From CG2-30-51-40 sp041753575 (lineage in GTDB: Bacteria > Desulfobacterota > DSM-4660 > Desulfatiglandales > Desulfatiglandaceae): a stretch of 64,000 nucleotides of DNA. The notes beneath the pieces were generated by a model, which saw only the letters and a list, made by a program, of their open reading frames with translations, ran no database searches and had not been told where the DNA came from. Numbering within the stretch: position 1 is the stretch's first letter; each line of letters starts with the position of its first letter. A program made the position numbers and the translations under genes. Positions 53,922 through 62,797 of the stretch are shown one piece after another. The stretch is taken from positions 3,587-67,586 of the forward strand of contig JBGSUA010000003.1 in the NCBI GenBank assembly GCA_041753575.1, written 5' to 3'.

Positions 53922-55109
53922 CTATCCTCTTTCATTGCCGAAAACGGCAACTGCGCTCAGTTGCGGAGGCCCACCAAAGGTATGGGACAACCCGCGATGG
54001 ACATTCTTGATCTGTCTCTCCGGCTTATCCGCCTTATATTGAAGCTGCTTATAGACCTCATATGTCATACGCAGGCCGCTTGCTCCAACCGGATGGCCGA
54101 AGCACTTCAATCCTCCATCGGTATTTACAGGAAGACCTCCCTCCAGCTCAAAAAAGCCGGAATCAATGTCCTCTTTGGCTCCACCCCTCGGGCTGAAGCC
54201 AAAATCCTCATAGATTGCGAGCTCCGTTATGCTGAAACAATCATGGACTTCAGCAATATCAATCTCTTCGCGCGGATTCTTTATGCCTGCCATCTCATAG
54301 GCCTTGCCTGAAGATCTTTTTAATGCTTCAAAGCTGGTCCACCCAAAACCCGGTCTGGTATGAGGAAGAACAGCGTCCATGGATATCCCGAAGCCTTTGA
54401 TGTAAATCGGATCATCTCTAAACTTCTTCGCCGTATCTGCCCTTGTGACGATTGCGCAGGCTGATCCGTCGCTGTTTCCACAGCAGTCAAAGAGCCCGAG
54501 AGGATAAGCAATGATAGGAGCACTTAGAACCTGGTCCAAGGTTACGGTGTTTCTGAAATGCGCCTTGGGACACATGCTCCCGTTTCTGTGGTTTTTGACT
54601 GCTATCTTCCCAATGGTTTTCTTCCCCTCTTCCATGGAAAGCCCGTACTGCTTGAAATAACTGGTAGCAATCAAACCAAATGAGCCAGGCGCTGTTCTGC
54701 GGGCTTCATATACAGGGTTCATTCCCCGTCCTGTCCCTAATCCCGCATAGCCTGTATCTTTCAATTTCTCAACCCCGATGGCCATCACTACATCATAGGC
54801 TCCTGATGCTACAGCGAGCGCCGCTTCTATAAGTGCCATATGCCCTGCCGTACACCAGTTTTCATTCCTTATAATAGGGATATTTGAGAGTTTCAAAGAG
54901 TCTGCGATCGTAGAACCTCCTATGCCATTGACTGGCGCATACATCTGGCCGACATAGCAGGCCTCAATGTCCTCAGGGCCAACTCCTGCATCCTTAAAGG
55001 CTTCATATGCAGATTCAATTGCAAGGTCCCCTGCCCCCAGGGACCATCTTTCGCCAAAAACCGAGCATCCCATGCCGATGATTGCAACTTTGTCTTTGAT
55101 ACTACCCAT
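53922..55109 (-). CDS. SCP2/nonspecific-lipid-transfer-type thiolase
   Basis: A 395-residue thiolase of the SCP-x branch. The nucleophilic Cys is in ENWCTAGHMA; the second set is VHDCFSITE and LKCFGHPVGASGLRM (His). This branch often handles alpha-branched 3-ketoacyl-CoA or ring-derived substrates and works with DUF35 proteins. Its start overlaps by eight bases the gene for a KAS-III-like/DUF35 fusion, suggesting a thiolase-DUF35 complex. GGAGG ribosome site. Confidence 0.92.
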   Translation of the reverse strand: MGSIKDKVAIIGMGCSVFGERWSLGAGDLAIESAYEAFKDAGVGPEDIEACYVGQMYAPVNGIGGSTIADSLKLSNIPIIRNENWCTAGHMALIEAALAVASGAYDVVMAIGVEKLKDTGYAGLGTGRGMNPVYEARRTAPGSFGLIATSYFKQYGLSMEEGKKTIGKIAVKNHRNGSMCPKAHFRNTVTLDQVLSAPIIAYPLGLFDCCGNSDGSACAIVTRADTAKKFRDDPIYIKGFGISMDAVLPHTRPGFGWTSFEALKRSSGKAYEMAGIKNPREEIDIAEVHDCFSITELAIYEDFGFSPRGGAKEDIDSGFFELEGGLPVNTDGGLKCFGHPVGASGLRMTYEVYKQLQYKADKPERQIKNVHRGLSHTFGGPPQLSAVAVFGNERG

Positions 55110-56541
55110 GATAAGACCCTCCGTTTCTTACGGGCCTGCATTTCCAAAAATAATTGTGGAAATTTGCCCCCTCATAAATCCTCCTAAAGGTAAACTCTAC
55201 AGGAAAGCCAACCTCAACCTTTTCCGGATTGCAGTCAGTCATCATAAGATAGAACCTTGTTCCATCTTCCGTCTCAAATACAGTTTGAACAACAACAGGG
55301 TCATCGCTTCTCCCTGCAAGTTGATCTCTGGTAAAGGTAAAAACCTTGCCCTTTCTGTCTGAGTAGCGAATCTCCTCATAGTCATCCTTGCTCCGACATT
55401 TGGAACAAATTCTTTGGATAGGAAATTCCGTCTGCCCGCATTGTCTGCATTTGCTTACATAGCAGCGGAGAATGCTTTTCTGCTCTCTCCAGTAGGCTGA
55501 ATTTGAAGGAAAAAGGCGAAAGGGTTCACCAGCGACAGGCTCTACGATATTTCTGAAACTCAGAAATTTCTGATATGAACTCAAGGTCATTTTACTTTCG
55601 AGATGCCCCTTGAGTCCAAGCCTGCCTTTGTTTCCAGCAATTTCTTCAGTTACCCTTAAAACAAATGCATCCGCTCCGTCTCCGTAACTTGCCACCAATA
55701 TCAAATCACCAGGCTTTGCAGTTTCTAAGGCAGCCACAAGAAGCAACAATGGATGGGCTGCCCCGCAGTTACCGACGTTGCTGTGCAGGTTATCTTGGAG
55801 TTGCTGGTCGGCATTAAAGCCAAGCTTCTTTGCTACAGCCATCGAAGACCTTTGATCAGGAGAAGGGATCACCAGTTTTGAAAAATCAGAGGCCTTTAAT
55901 CCGGATTTTTTTAACAAGGCTGAAATGACATCCTTCATAGCCGCCATATAGCCTTCATTTAATATAAAACGGCCTTCCCCCACCCTTACAAAACGGTCAT
56001 CGTCGTTTCTCCAGACATCCACAATTTCTTTGTTGATGGATATGGAATGCTCCACCGCTGCGATAATCTTATCTCCTCCGATAACGAACGCAGCCGCGCC
56101 ATCTCCAAAGAGCTGCTCCTGATCAGAACGTGGATATCCCAGGCGAGCGTCTGCTGCGGTAACGAGAATTCTGCCGGCTGATCCTGCTTTAACGCTGTCA
56201 AGAGCGGCTCGCAGTGCCGCGGTGCCTGAGCGCAGGGAATTGGTAAAGTCAGCGGTAAAAACATCGCTTCTTAAATCAAGAACCGTTGCGGCCAGTCCTG
56301 CTGAAAGCTTCTCCTTGTAAGGGGCGTTGGTCGTAGCAAAAAAAATCCCGTCTATCATCTTTCTGTCAAGGCCCTTCAGACTGTCCGAACCTGCCTCCAC
56401 TGCCATTGTCAGTGTATCCTCATCATTGTTTGCGACGCTTCTTTCTCCTTTAAGGGAAGACCGTTCCCACGCTTTGGCGATCAAGTCCCGACTCAGCCTG
56501 TAAATCGGAATATATGCCCCAAACGATGTAATGCCTATCAT
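55102..56541 (-). CDS. HMG-CoA-synthase/KAS-III-like protein fused to DUF35 zinc ribbon-OB fold
   Basis: About 479 residues from the ATG after AAGGGGGAACAGG (an in-frame start lies six codons earlier). Residues 1-~340 follow the HMG-CoA synthase/KAS III fold (MIGITSFGAYIP, LFGDGAAAFVIGG, NVGNCGAAHP). The nucleophilic Cys expected before the GT pair is absent: the segment reads FTNSLRSGTAAL. Residues ~360-479 are a DUF35 module: a C4 zinc ribbon (CRQCGQTEFPIQRICSKC) and an OB fold. Coupled to the thiolase gene; a scaffold or CoA-channel role is inferred. Confidence 0.85.
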   Translation of the reverse strand: MIGITSFGAYIPIYRLSRDLIAKAWERSSLKGERSVANNDEDTLTMAVEAGSDSLKGLDRKMIDGIFFATTNAPYKEKLSAGLAATVLDLRSDVFTADFTNSLRSGTAALRAALDSVKAGSAGRILVTAADARLGYPRSDQEQLFGDGAAAFVIGGDKIIAAVEHSISINKEIVDVWRNDDDRFVRVGEGRFILNEGYMAAMKDVISALLKKSGLKASDFSKLVIPSPDQRSSMAVAKKLGFNADQQLQDNLHSNVGNCGAAHPLLLLVAALETAKPGDLILVASYGDGADAFVLRVTEEIAGNKGRLGLKGHLESKMTLSSYQKFLSFRNIVEPVAGEPFRLFPSNSAYWREQKSILRCYVSKCRQCGQTEFPIQRICSKCRSKDDYEEIRYSDRKGKVFTFTRDQLAGRSDDPVVVQTVFETEDGTRFYLMMTDCNPEKVEVGFPVEFTFRRIYEGANFHNYFWKCRPVRNGGSYHG

Positions 56542-56596
56542 TCCTGTTCCCCCTTTCATAGCCCGATAGTAATATTCCTTCAGTTTTCAAATAAGA

Positions 56597-58249
56597 TCAT
56601 AATGTCTGTACCGCCATATATTCTCCGAACACCTCGCGCAGGACATCGCAGATTTCCCCCAGACTCGCATAACATCTGACGGCATTCAAAAAATGAGGCA
56701 TCAGGTTGTCGTTACCTTGCGCGGCCTTTCTAACGGAAGCAAGAGCAGCCCTTACCTTATCGTTGTCTCTGGATCTTTTGAGGGATTGAAGTTTTTCTGT
56801 TTGTCTCCGGGCTACTGCCGGATCGGATTTGAACAATGCAGAATGTATTATTTCATCGGTCTTATATTTGTTGACTCCGACCACTATCTTTCTGTCTTCC
56901 TCGATTTCCTTTTGAATTTCGTATGCTCTCTGCTCTATTTCCCTTTGTATGAAGCCCTTTTCAATGGCTGCAATGGCGCCGCCCATTTCATCAATTTTAT
57001 TGATGAGTGCGCTGATTTCCTCTTCCATCTTCATGGTTAAAGCTTCTACATAGTAGGAGCCGCCCAGGGGATCAACGGTATCTGTTACACCTGCCTCATG
57101 AGCCAGGATCTGCTGCGTCCTCAAACTGAGTCTGACGGATTTCTCCGTAGGAATTGCGAGAGCCTCATCAAAAGAGCATGCAGCAAGCGACTGGGCTCCT
57201 CCCAGTATGGCCGAAAGGGCCTGATAAGCCACACGGATCAGATTGTTTTCAGGCTGCTGGGCAGTGAGGCTTACCCCTGATGTCTGAGTGTGGAATCGCA
57301 GCATCCATGACTTGGGATTTTTTGCATGGTATCTATCCCTTAGAAGCTTGGCCCAAACCTTGCGCGCAGCCCGGTATTTGGCAACTTCCTCAAAGATCTT
57401 GTTATGGGTATTGAAAATCCAGCTTATCCTTGGCGCGAATGAGTCTATATCCAAACCTGCCTTAAGTGCCGCTTCAATGTAGGCAATTGCATTTGAAAAG
57501 CTGAAGGCGATTTCCTGGACCGCTGAGCAACCGGCTTCTCGCATATGATATCCCCCAACATTTATCGTGTTCCATTGGGGGATCTCTTTACTGCAAAATT
57601 CAAAGATATCCGTTATCAATCTGATGGAGGGCCGAGGAGGAAATATGTAAGTCCCTCTTGCGGTGTATTCCTTTAATATATCGTTCTGAATGGTGCCACG
57701 CAGCTTTTTAGGAGAGACGCCATTTTTTTCTGCAACCACAACATACATAGCAAGCAATATGCCTGCCGGCGCATTTATAGTCATCGAGGTTGATATTTCA
57801 TCAAGAGAGATTCCATCGAACATGATTTCCATGTCTTGAAGGGAATCAACAGCCACTCCCACCTTCCCAACCTCCCCTTCGCTCATCGGATTATCGGAGT
57901 CGTATCCTATCTGCGTAGGAAGATCAAAGGCGACTGAAAGCCCTGTCTGCCCCTGCTCAAGCAGGTATTTATAGCGCTTGTTCGTATCCTCCGCAGTGCC
58001 AAATCCGGAATATTGTCTCATGGTCCATTGGCGCCTCAAGTACATGGTGGGATGGACCCCCCGTACAAAAGGATACTCTCCTGGGAAGCCGATTTCGGAA
58101 AGATAATCAAGGCGCTCGATATCAGATGGGGTGTAAAGCCATTCAACAGCCCCCCCCCAATCGGTCAGAGAATTATTAATAGGCTTCTCTGAAGACGTTT
58201 CAGCCCAGCGTGCCTTTTCCTTCCGGATTACATCAGTATCATTGGCCAT
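56597..58249 (-). CDS. mcmA1: Methylmalonyl-CoA mutase, large (catalytic barrel) subunit
   Basis: A 550-residue TIM-barrel subunit that, with the B12 subunit, rearranges a carbon skeleton by radical chemistry. The substrate-defining residues are Tyr80 in TMRQYSGFG and Arg198 in KEYTARGTY, which match Tyr89/Arg207 of Propionibacterium MCM; isobutyryl- and 2-hydroxyisobutyryl-CoA mutases have Phe/Gln or Ile/Gln. A carboxylated substrate such as methylmalonyl- or an alkyl-succinyl/malonyl-CoA is therefore favoured. QTSGVSLTAQQPENN and DPLGGSYYVE are typical. The B12 gene is just upstream. Confidence 0.93.
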   Translation of the reverse strand: MANDTDVIRKEKARWAETSSEKPINNSLTDWGGAVEWLYTPSDIERLDYLSEIGFPGEYPFVRGVHPTMYLRRQWTMRQYSGFGTAEDTNKRYKYLLEQGQTGLSVAFDLPTQIGYDSDNPMSEGEVGKVGVAVDSLQDMEIMFDGISLDEISTSMTINAPAGILLAMYVVVAEKNGVSPKKLRGTIQNDILKEYTARGTYIFPPRPSIRLITDIFEFCSKEIPQWNTINVGGYHMREAGCSAVQEIAFSFSNAIAYIEAALKAGLDIDSFAPRISWIFNTHNKIFEEVAKYRAARKVWAKLLRDRYHAKNPKSWMLRFHTQTSGVSLTAQQPENNLIRVAYQALSAILGGAQSLAACSFDEALAIPTEKSVRLSLRTQQILAHEAGVTDTVDPLGGSYYVEALTMKMEEEISALINKIDEMGGAIAAIEKGFIQREIEQRAYEIQKEIEEDRKIVVGVNKYKTDEIIHSALFKSDPAVARRQTEKLQSLKRSRDNDKVRAALASVRKAAQGNDNLMPHFLNAVRCYASLGEICDVLREVFGEYMAVQTL

Positions 58250-58311
58250 TTTAACTTATCCTCTCTTACGTAGAAAAATAGTTAGCATTTGAAGTTTATA
58301 AAATCTAAACG

Positions 58312-58710
58312 TTATGAGTCTGCTAACGCATTTACGATATAGTTCTTAATTTCTTTTATGGTTGTTCCAGGACCAAAAATCTCTCGAATCCCCTTTTCTT
58401 TCAGTGAACCGACATCTTCTTCAGGTATAATCCCACCTGCAATCAATAGAACACGGCCCATCTGCCTTTCCTCAAGCAAAGCTGCAACTCTGGGCAAGAG
58501 CACATCGTGAGCGCCAGAAAGAATACTAAGTGCAACTACATCCACATCTTCTTCCAACGCAGCCGATACTATTTGATGGGGGGTCTGGCGAAGCCCGGTG
58601 TAGATGACTTCCATGCCGGCGTCTCTCAATCCCCGGCATATAACCTTTATGCCCCTGTCATGTCCGTCCAGCCCCGGCTTCGCTGCCAGGACTCTAATCT
58701 TTCTGCTCAT
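58312..58710 (-). CDS. mcmA2: Cobalamin-binding small subunit of acyl-CoA mutase
   Basis: A 132-residue Rossmann-like B12 domain with the DxHxxG motif (GLDGHDRG; His ligates cobalt), LSGAHDVLLPRVAALL and VLLIAGGIIPEEDV. The ATG eight bases after GAGGAG is preferred over start codons three and two codons earlier. It precedes the mutase large subunit by about 60 bases; together they form an alpha-beta enzyme. Confidence 0.95.
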   Translation of the reverse strand: MSRKIRVLAAKPGLDGHDRGIKVICRGLRDAGMEVIYTGLRQTPHQIVSAALEEDVDVVALSILSGAHDVLLPRVAALLEERQMGRVLLIAGGIIPEEDVGSLKEKGIREIFGPGTTIKEIKNYIVNALADS

Positions 58711-58875
58711 GAGCATCACTCCTCGATATTACTGGGCATCAAGTCTCTAGAAAATATGGTCAGAATATTGAAGCCCGCCATTATAGATTCATTATGGCTT
58801 GAAGGCGCTTCCATTGCCGAATATTGAAACAGAGGCAGGCCTCGCAAGTCATCCTGTTTTAGACTGTTGTTCCGT

Positions 58876-59661
58876 CTAGTCCCCGCTGAAAGACGGGCTT
58901 CTCTTCTCAAAAAAAGCCTGCATCCCTTCAGTACGATCCTTGCTCGTGAAAAGAAGGCATTCCACCATTGCTTCGTAGGCCAGGCCGGCGCTAAGACTTA
59001 CTTCCTGCCCCATCGCTATTGATTTCTTAGCCCATTTTAGTGCCAGGGGACTCTGTTTGGATATACGCAGCGCCATATCACTGGTAAGTTTTTCCAGTTG
59101 GCTTGGAGGACAAACCCTGTTGACAAGTCCTATTCTCAATGCCTCATTGGCATCTATCACAGCCCCGGTAAAGATAAGCTCCTTGGCCAGACCCGCACCC
59201 ACAAGCTTGGTGAGTCTCTGGGTGCCTCCCCCGCCCGGGATAATGCCTAGAAGGATTTCTGGTTGCCCAAATTTTGAATCATCGGAAGTTATGCGTATAT
59301 CACATGCCAACGCTAGCTCAAGGCCTCCTCCAAGGCAAAGTCCTTGAATCATGGCTATAGTAGGCTTTTCAAGCTCGGCAAATTGCGTATAAAGACGCTG
59401 TCCCAAGGTGCTGAGGAATTTCTCCAGTTGAAGCGGGCTAAAGGCTGAGAGTTCGTTTAAATCCGAACCGGCTATGAAGCTCTTTTCACCGGACCCAGAA
59501 AGGATAAGCACCCTGACGTCCGGATCGGTCCGTGTGTCTTCAAGTGCGTGGGCGATTTCAACTCGGGTCGAGCCGTTCAATGCATTTCGCTTTTCGGGCC
59601 TATTTACTCTAATATGAGCAATACTGGCATCCTTTGTATAAATGATATTACTATAATTCAT
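58876..59661 (-). CDS. Enoyl-CoA hydratase
   Basis: A 261-residue crotonase with both catalytic glutamates in place: GGGLELALACD and FGQPEILLGIIPGGGGTQRL. It hydrates trans-2-enoyl-CoA to (S)-3-hydroxyacyl-CoA in beta-oxidation. FIAGSDLNELS forms the oxyanion hole. The next step, 3-hydroxyacyl-CoA dehydrogenase, is encoded divergently about 1.3 kb away. A ~160-base gap separates it from the B12 subunit gene, so a secondary promoter is possible. Confidence 0.93.
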   Translation of the reverse strand: MNYSNIIYTKDASIAHIRVNRPEKRNALNGSTRVEIAHALEDTRTDPDVRVLILSGSGEKSFIAGSDLNELSAFSPLQLEKFLSTLGQRLYTQFAELEKPTIAMIQGLCLGGGLELALACDIRITSDDSKFGQPEILLGIIPGGGGTQRLTKLVGAGLAKELIFTGAVIDANEALRIGLVNRVCPPSQLEKLTSDMALRISKQSPLALKWAKKSIAMGQEVSLSAGLAYEAMVECLLFTSKDRTEGMQAFFEKRSPSFSGD

Positions 59662-59743
59662 TTTGTCACCTATAATATAATTATGACTTTAATAACATTA
59701 AGCTAAACCCATTCGCGTTCATCTAACGCCTTAAATCTACTCC

Positions 59744-60544
59744 CTAAGCGGTTGTCAGAAAAAAGTCGTCTATCCTTCGGTCATTCTTTCTTACAACACT
59801 TTCAATAACGTATTGCATTCCCCTTCTGATATGATCCCTCATTATGCTGACTGTATCTCCCACATCAGCCCTTCGTAACGAATCTAAAATGGCCCTGTGT
59901 TCTTTTATGACTGCCCTGACCCTTTCATCCCCTAAATATTCTGCTCGGTATTTCAAATAGATCTGCTCAAAAATATCTTTCAATATCCTATGAATGGTCT
60001 CATTTTTACTGAATTCACATATTTTAAGATGGAATTTGCAGTCCAGGAGAACAAGCTCTCGTCTATTGCCACCGTTGATAGCCTCTTTGTAACTCTTGAA
60101 GGTCTCATTGATGGAATCCAAGCTCTTGGAGTCAAGATTCTCAATTATTGCAGGGATGGGAAACAGTTCCAGGGCCTCTCTGGCCTGATACAAGTTCCTT
60201 GCTTCAACCTCGGTTATTACTTCAACAAAGTAACCTCTATTTGGAATATATTTTACAAGTTTCGATGTTTCAAGCCTATTTAATGCTTGAATAACTGGTG
60301 TAGCACTTATATTAAGTCTTTTTGCTAAATCGCTGTAGATGATTTTCTGGCCAGGGGCCAACTCGTTTAGATAAAGCATCTGCTTGATCCTGAAGAACGC
60401 CTCTTCCAGGGCATTTCTCCTCTTGTCTTTTTCGATCACAGCGTCATCTCTCCCTTTAGAGTCCATATCAACATCTCCTGCAATTTTGGGGTTTAAAGTC
60501 AGGTATAGCCACTCGGAAAGAGTGCTCAGCTCCAGGGATTTCAT
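59744..60544 (-). CDS. GntR-family transcriptional regulator (FCD type)
   Basis: A 266-residue regulator: winged HTH at ~40-110 (APGQKIIYSDLAKRLNISATPVIQALNRLE, seen as YSDLAKRLNIS) and a helical FCD-like ligand domain (~120-250; LDCKFHLKICEFS and EHRAILDSLRR carry the histidines). The first ~30 residues are not conserved-looking; an internal ATG (MDSKGRDD) may be the true start. It lies at the head of the catabolic cluster. ATCAAATTTG-type repeats in the upstream gap are candidate operators. Confidence 0.87.
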   Translation of the reverse strand: MKSLELSTLSEWLYLTLNPKIAGDVDMDSKGRDDAVIEKDKRRNALEEAFFRIKQMLYLNELAPGQKIIYSDLAKRLNISATPVIQALNRLETSKLVKYIPNRGYFVEVITEVEARNLYQAREALELFPIPAIIENLDSKSLDSINETFKSYKEAINGGNRRELVLLDCKFHLKICEFSKNETIHRILKDIFEQIYLKYRAEYLGDERVRAVIKEHRAILDSLRRADVGDTVSIMRDHIRRGMQYVIESVVRKNDRRIDDFFLTTA

Positions 60545-61001
60545 GCAGCATCATTGATCGAATCTTCCATACAGGAAAAGGCACGAATTTACCGAATGGT
60601 TAATTCGGTTATGGCCCTGTCCGAACAAAAGGCTTATAAGGCTTGACCCTGCTCCAGAATTATTTTTCCAAGGGAAAATCCTGAAAGCAGAAACCATGCC
60701 GCCAAATTTGATTATAATGTTAATATCAAATTTGATTTAATGTCAACAGTAAATCTTAAAAAAATTATTTGTCGGGAATACTATTCTTTCCATGAGCCTT
60801 GGTCATCCTTCATCCGTCTTGGAGGTTATCAAGTGCATCCTGTGATACACTATATCATTTAATATAAATATGTTACGCAATTGCCACCGAATATATGAAA
60901 AATCCTAATTTTTTTCTTGACACAAAAAACATATCATGATTTGATTTGTAATCAAATTTAGTACATTTATTACTTACCAGATTTACATGTCAGGAGGCAA
61001 T
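60545..61001. promoter_or_regulatory. Divergent regulatory region with ATCAAATTTG repeats
   Basis: An AT-rich gap of about 450 bases. An inverted pair CAAATTTGAT (60703-60712) and ATCAAATTTG (60725-60734) brackets TATAATGTTAAT-like sequence, and a third site TTTGAT TTGTA ATCAAA (60940-60956) overlaps the -10 position of a plus-strand promoter (TTGACA at 60917-60922, 17-base spacer). These are probable binding sites of the adjacent GntR regulator controlling both directions. Confidence 0.65.
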
Positions 61002-61874
61002 ATGGACCTAAAAGAGGTTTTCGTAGTTGGAAGTGGAACCATGGGAAGCGGTATAGCCCAAGTATGTGCTCAAAAGAGAATTAGTGTGACCTTGTGCGAC
61101 ATATCCCAGGACATGCTGAGCAAGGCTGTCAAGAGCATAGGCTGGTCGGTGTCAAAGTTCATAGAAAAGGGAAAGGTCTCTGAAAAGCTGGAAGATGTCA
61201 TGGGCCGGATAAAGACATCTACTGGGTATGACCCTGCTGCAGATGCAGATTTAGTTATTGAGGCTGTATTTGAAAAGCTTGAGATTAAACACGATGTTTT
61301 CAAGAACCTCGACCGAGTCGTAAAAGCAACGACGATCCTGGCATCCAACACATCCGCGATACCAATCAGCCAGATCGCTTCCGTCGTGTCTCGACCTCAG
61401 AGATTTCTGGGGCTTCATTTCTTTAACCCCGTACCCATGCTTGATGCAGTGGAAGTTGTCAGAGGCATTGAGACAAGCGATGATACGATCCAATACGGAA
61501 TTGATTTCGTAAAATACCTGGGAAAAGAGCCTATTACGGTAAGTCGTGACATTGCAGGCTTCATTCTAAATAGAATTAATATGCTATCAAATCTTGAGGC
61601 CATGCGGCTTGTGGAGCAGGGAGTTGCCAGTCCGGCCGATATAGACAAGGGTATGAGGCTTGCCTTTGGCCGCAAAATGGGCCCTCTGGAAACATCAGAT
61701 CTTGTCGGCCTGGAAGTGCAACTCATGGCCTATACAAACGTTTATGAGGAGGAAAAGGATCTTCGATTTTATCCTCCCTCCATCTTGCGAAGAAAGGTTC
61801 TGGCTGGCCACCTTGGCAGAAAGACAGGGAAGGGATGGTACGAGTACAACAAGGACGGCTCACTAAAAAAGTAA
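61002..61874 (+). CDS. 3-hydroxybutyryl/3-hydroxyacyl-CoA dehydrogenase
   Basis: NAD-dependent oxidation of (S)-3-hydroxyacyl-CoA. A 290-residue protein using the ATG five bases after AGGAGG (a start five codons earlier would sit on the ribosome site). Rossmann motif VGSGTMGSGIAQ, catalytic His in LGLHFFNPVPML, then the helical C-domain (DIAGFILNRI, GRKMGPLETSDLVGL, GHLGRKTGKGWYEY). It supplies the beta-oxidation step between the hydratase and the thiolase of the opposite-strand cluster. Confidence 0.93.
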   Translation: MDLKEVFVVGSGTMGSGIAQVCAQKRISVTLCDISQDMLSKAVKSIGWSVSKFIEKGKVSEKLEDVMGRIKTSTGYDPAADADLVIEAVFEKLEIKHDVFKNLDRVVKATTILASNTSAIPISQIASVVSRPQRFLGLHFFNPVPMLDAVEVVRGIETSDDTIQYGIDFVKYLGKEPITVSRDIAGFILNRINMLSNLEAMRLVEQGVASPADIDKGMRLAFGRKMGPLETSDLVGLEVQLMAYTNVYEEEKDLRFYPPSILRRKVLAGHLGRKTGKGWYEYNKDGSLKK

Positions 61875-62024
61875 TAGAAAGGCAACATGGAATTTTATAT
61901 GCTAAAGACAATAAAACTGAAAAGATAGCTAATTTCACTTTTGGTTCAAGACTTTTGTTAAATTAGGCGATTAATAATATACTAAATACCAAATAAACGA
62001 ACTAAATTATATAGTATTGATTAA

Positions 62025-62795
62025 ATGAATATACTAAAGATAGATCGTTTGTCAAAGAGGTTTAGCGGCCTTAGTGCTCTTACTGATGTCAACCTAACTA
62101 TTGAAGAGGGGGAAATTAGAGGACTAATCGGGCCAAATGGAGCTGGAAAAACAACTCTTTTTAGCGTTATTAGCGGCTATTATAGCCCTTCCTCAGGAAG
62201 GGTTTTGTTTTATGATAAGGATATAACGGGATTAAAACCTAATCAAATCGCAGGGCTAGGATTAATCCGAACTTTTCAGACAACTACTCTTTTCCATGAA
62301 ATGACGGTTCTACAAAATTTGATTTTGGGTTTTCATATCCCTATAAGGCCTAGAGTCCTATCAGCCCTTTTTAACACACGCTATAATCGTAGGCAAAATG
62401 AGGAACTTTTCAGCAAAGCGATTTCATTATTGGAATTCATGGAATTGGAGGAGATCAAGGATGAGGTGGTTAAAAATCTGCCTCATGGAAATCAACGTGC
62501 GGTAGCCACTTCGATAGCTTTAGCGGCAAATCCCAAACTCCTTTTGTTAGATGAACCATTTACAGGAATGAATCCAAAAGAAAAACAGGATATGATTAAC
62601 CGAACGCGAAAAATAAGAGATGAGATGAATACAACAATAATTATCGTAGAGCACGATATGAAAACAATTCTCGATCTCTCCGACAAACTGACAGTGCTAA
62701 GTTACGGGGTTAAGATTGCCGAAGGGTTGCCCGAAGAAGTTATAAAAGATCGAAATGTTATAGATGCGTACCTTGGCATGGATGAAGGAACCTAA
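62025..62795 (+). CDS. livG: Branched-chain amino acid-type ABC transporter ATPase LivG
   Basis: A 256-residue ATPase with Walker A GPNGAGKTTLF, a LivG-type insertion, the signature LPHGNQRAVATSIAL (normally LSxGxQR), Walker B LLLLDEPF and H-loop IIVEHDM. LivG/LivF pairs power HAAT-family uptake of branched-chain amino acids or other acids. The DNA here is visibly AT-richer than the cluster to the left. Two bases separate it from livF. Permease genes livH/livM are not in the window. Confidence 0.92.
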   Translation: MNILKIDRLSKRFSGLSALTDVNLTIEEGEIRGLIGPNGAGKTTLFSVISGYYSPSSGRVLFYDKDITGLKPNQIAGLGLIRTFQTTTLFHEMTVLQNLILGFHIPIRPRVLSALFNTRYNRRQNEELFSKAISLLEFMELEEIKDEVVKNLPHGNQRAVATSIALAANPKLLLLDEPFTGMNPKEKQDMINRTRKIRDEMNTTIIIVEHDMKTILDLSDKLTVLSYGVKIAEGLPEEVIKDRNVIDAYLGMDEGT

Positions 62796-62797
62796 CG

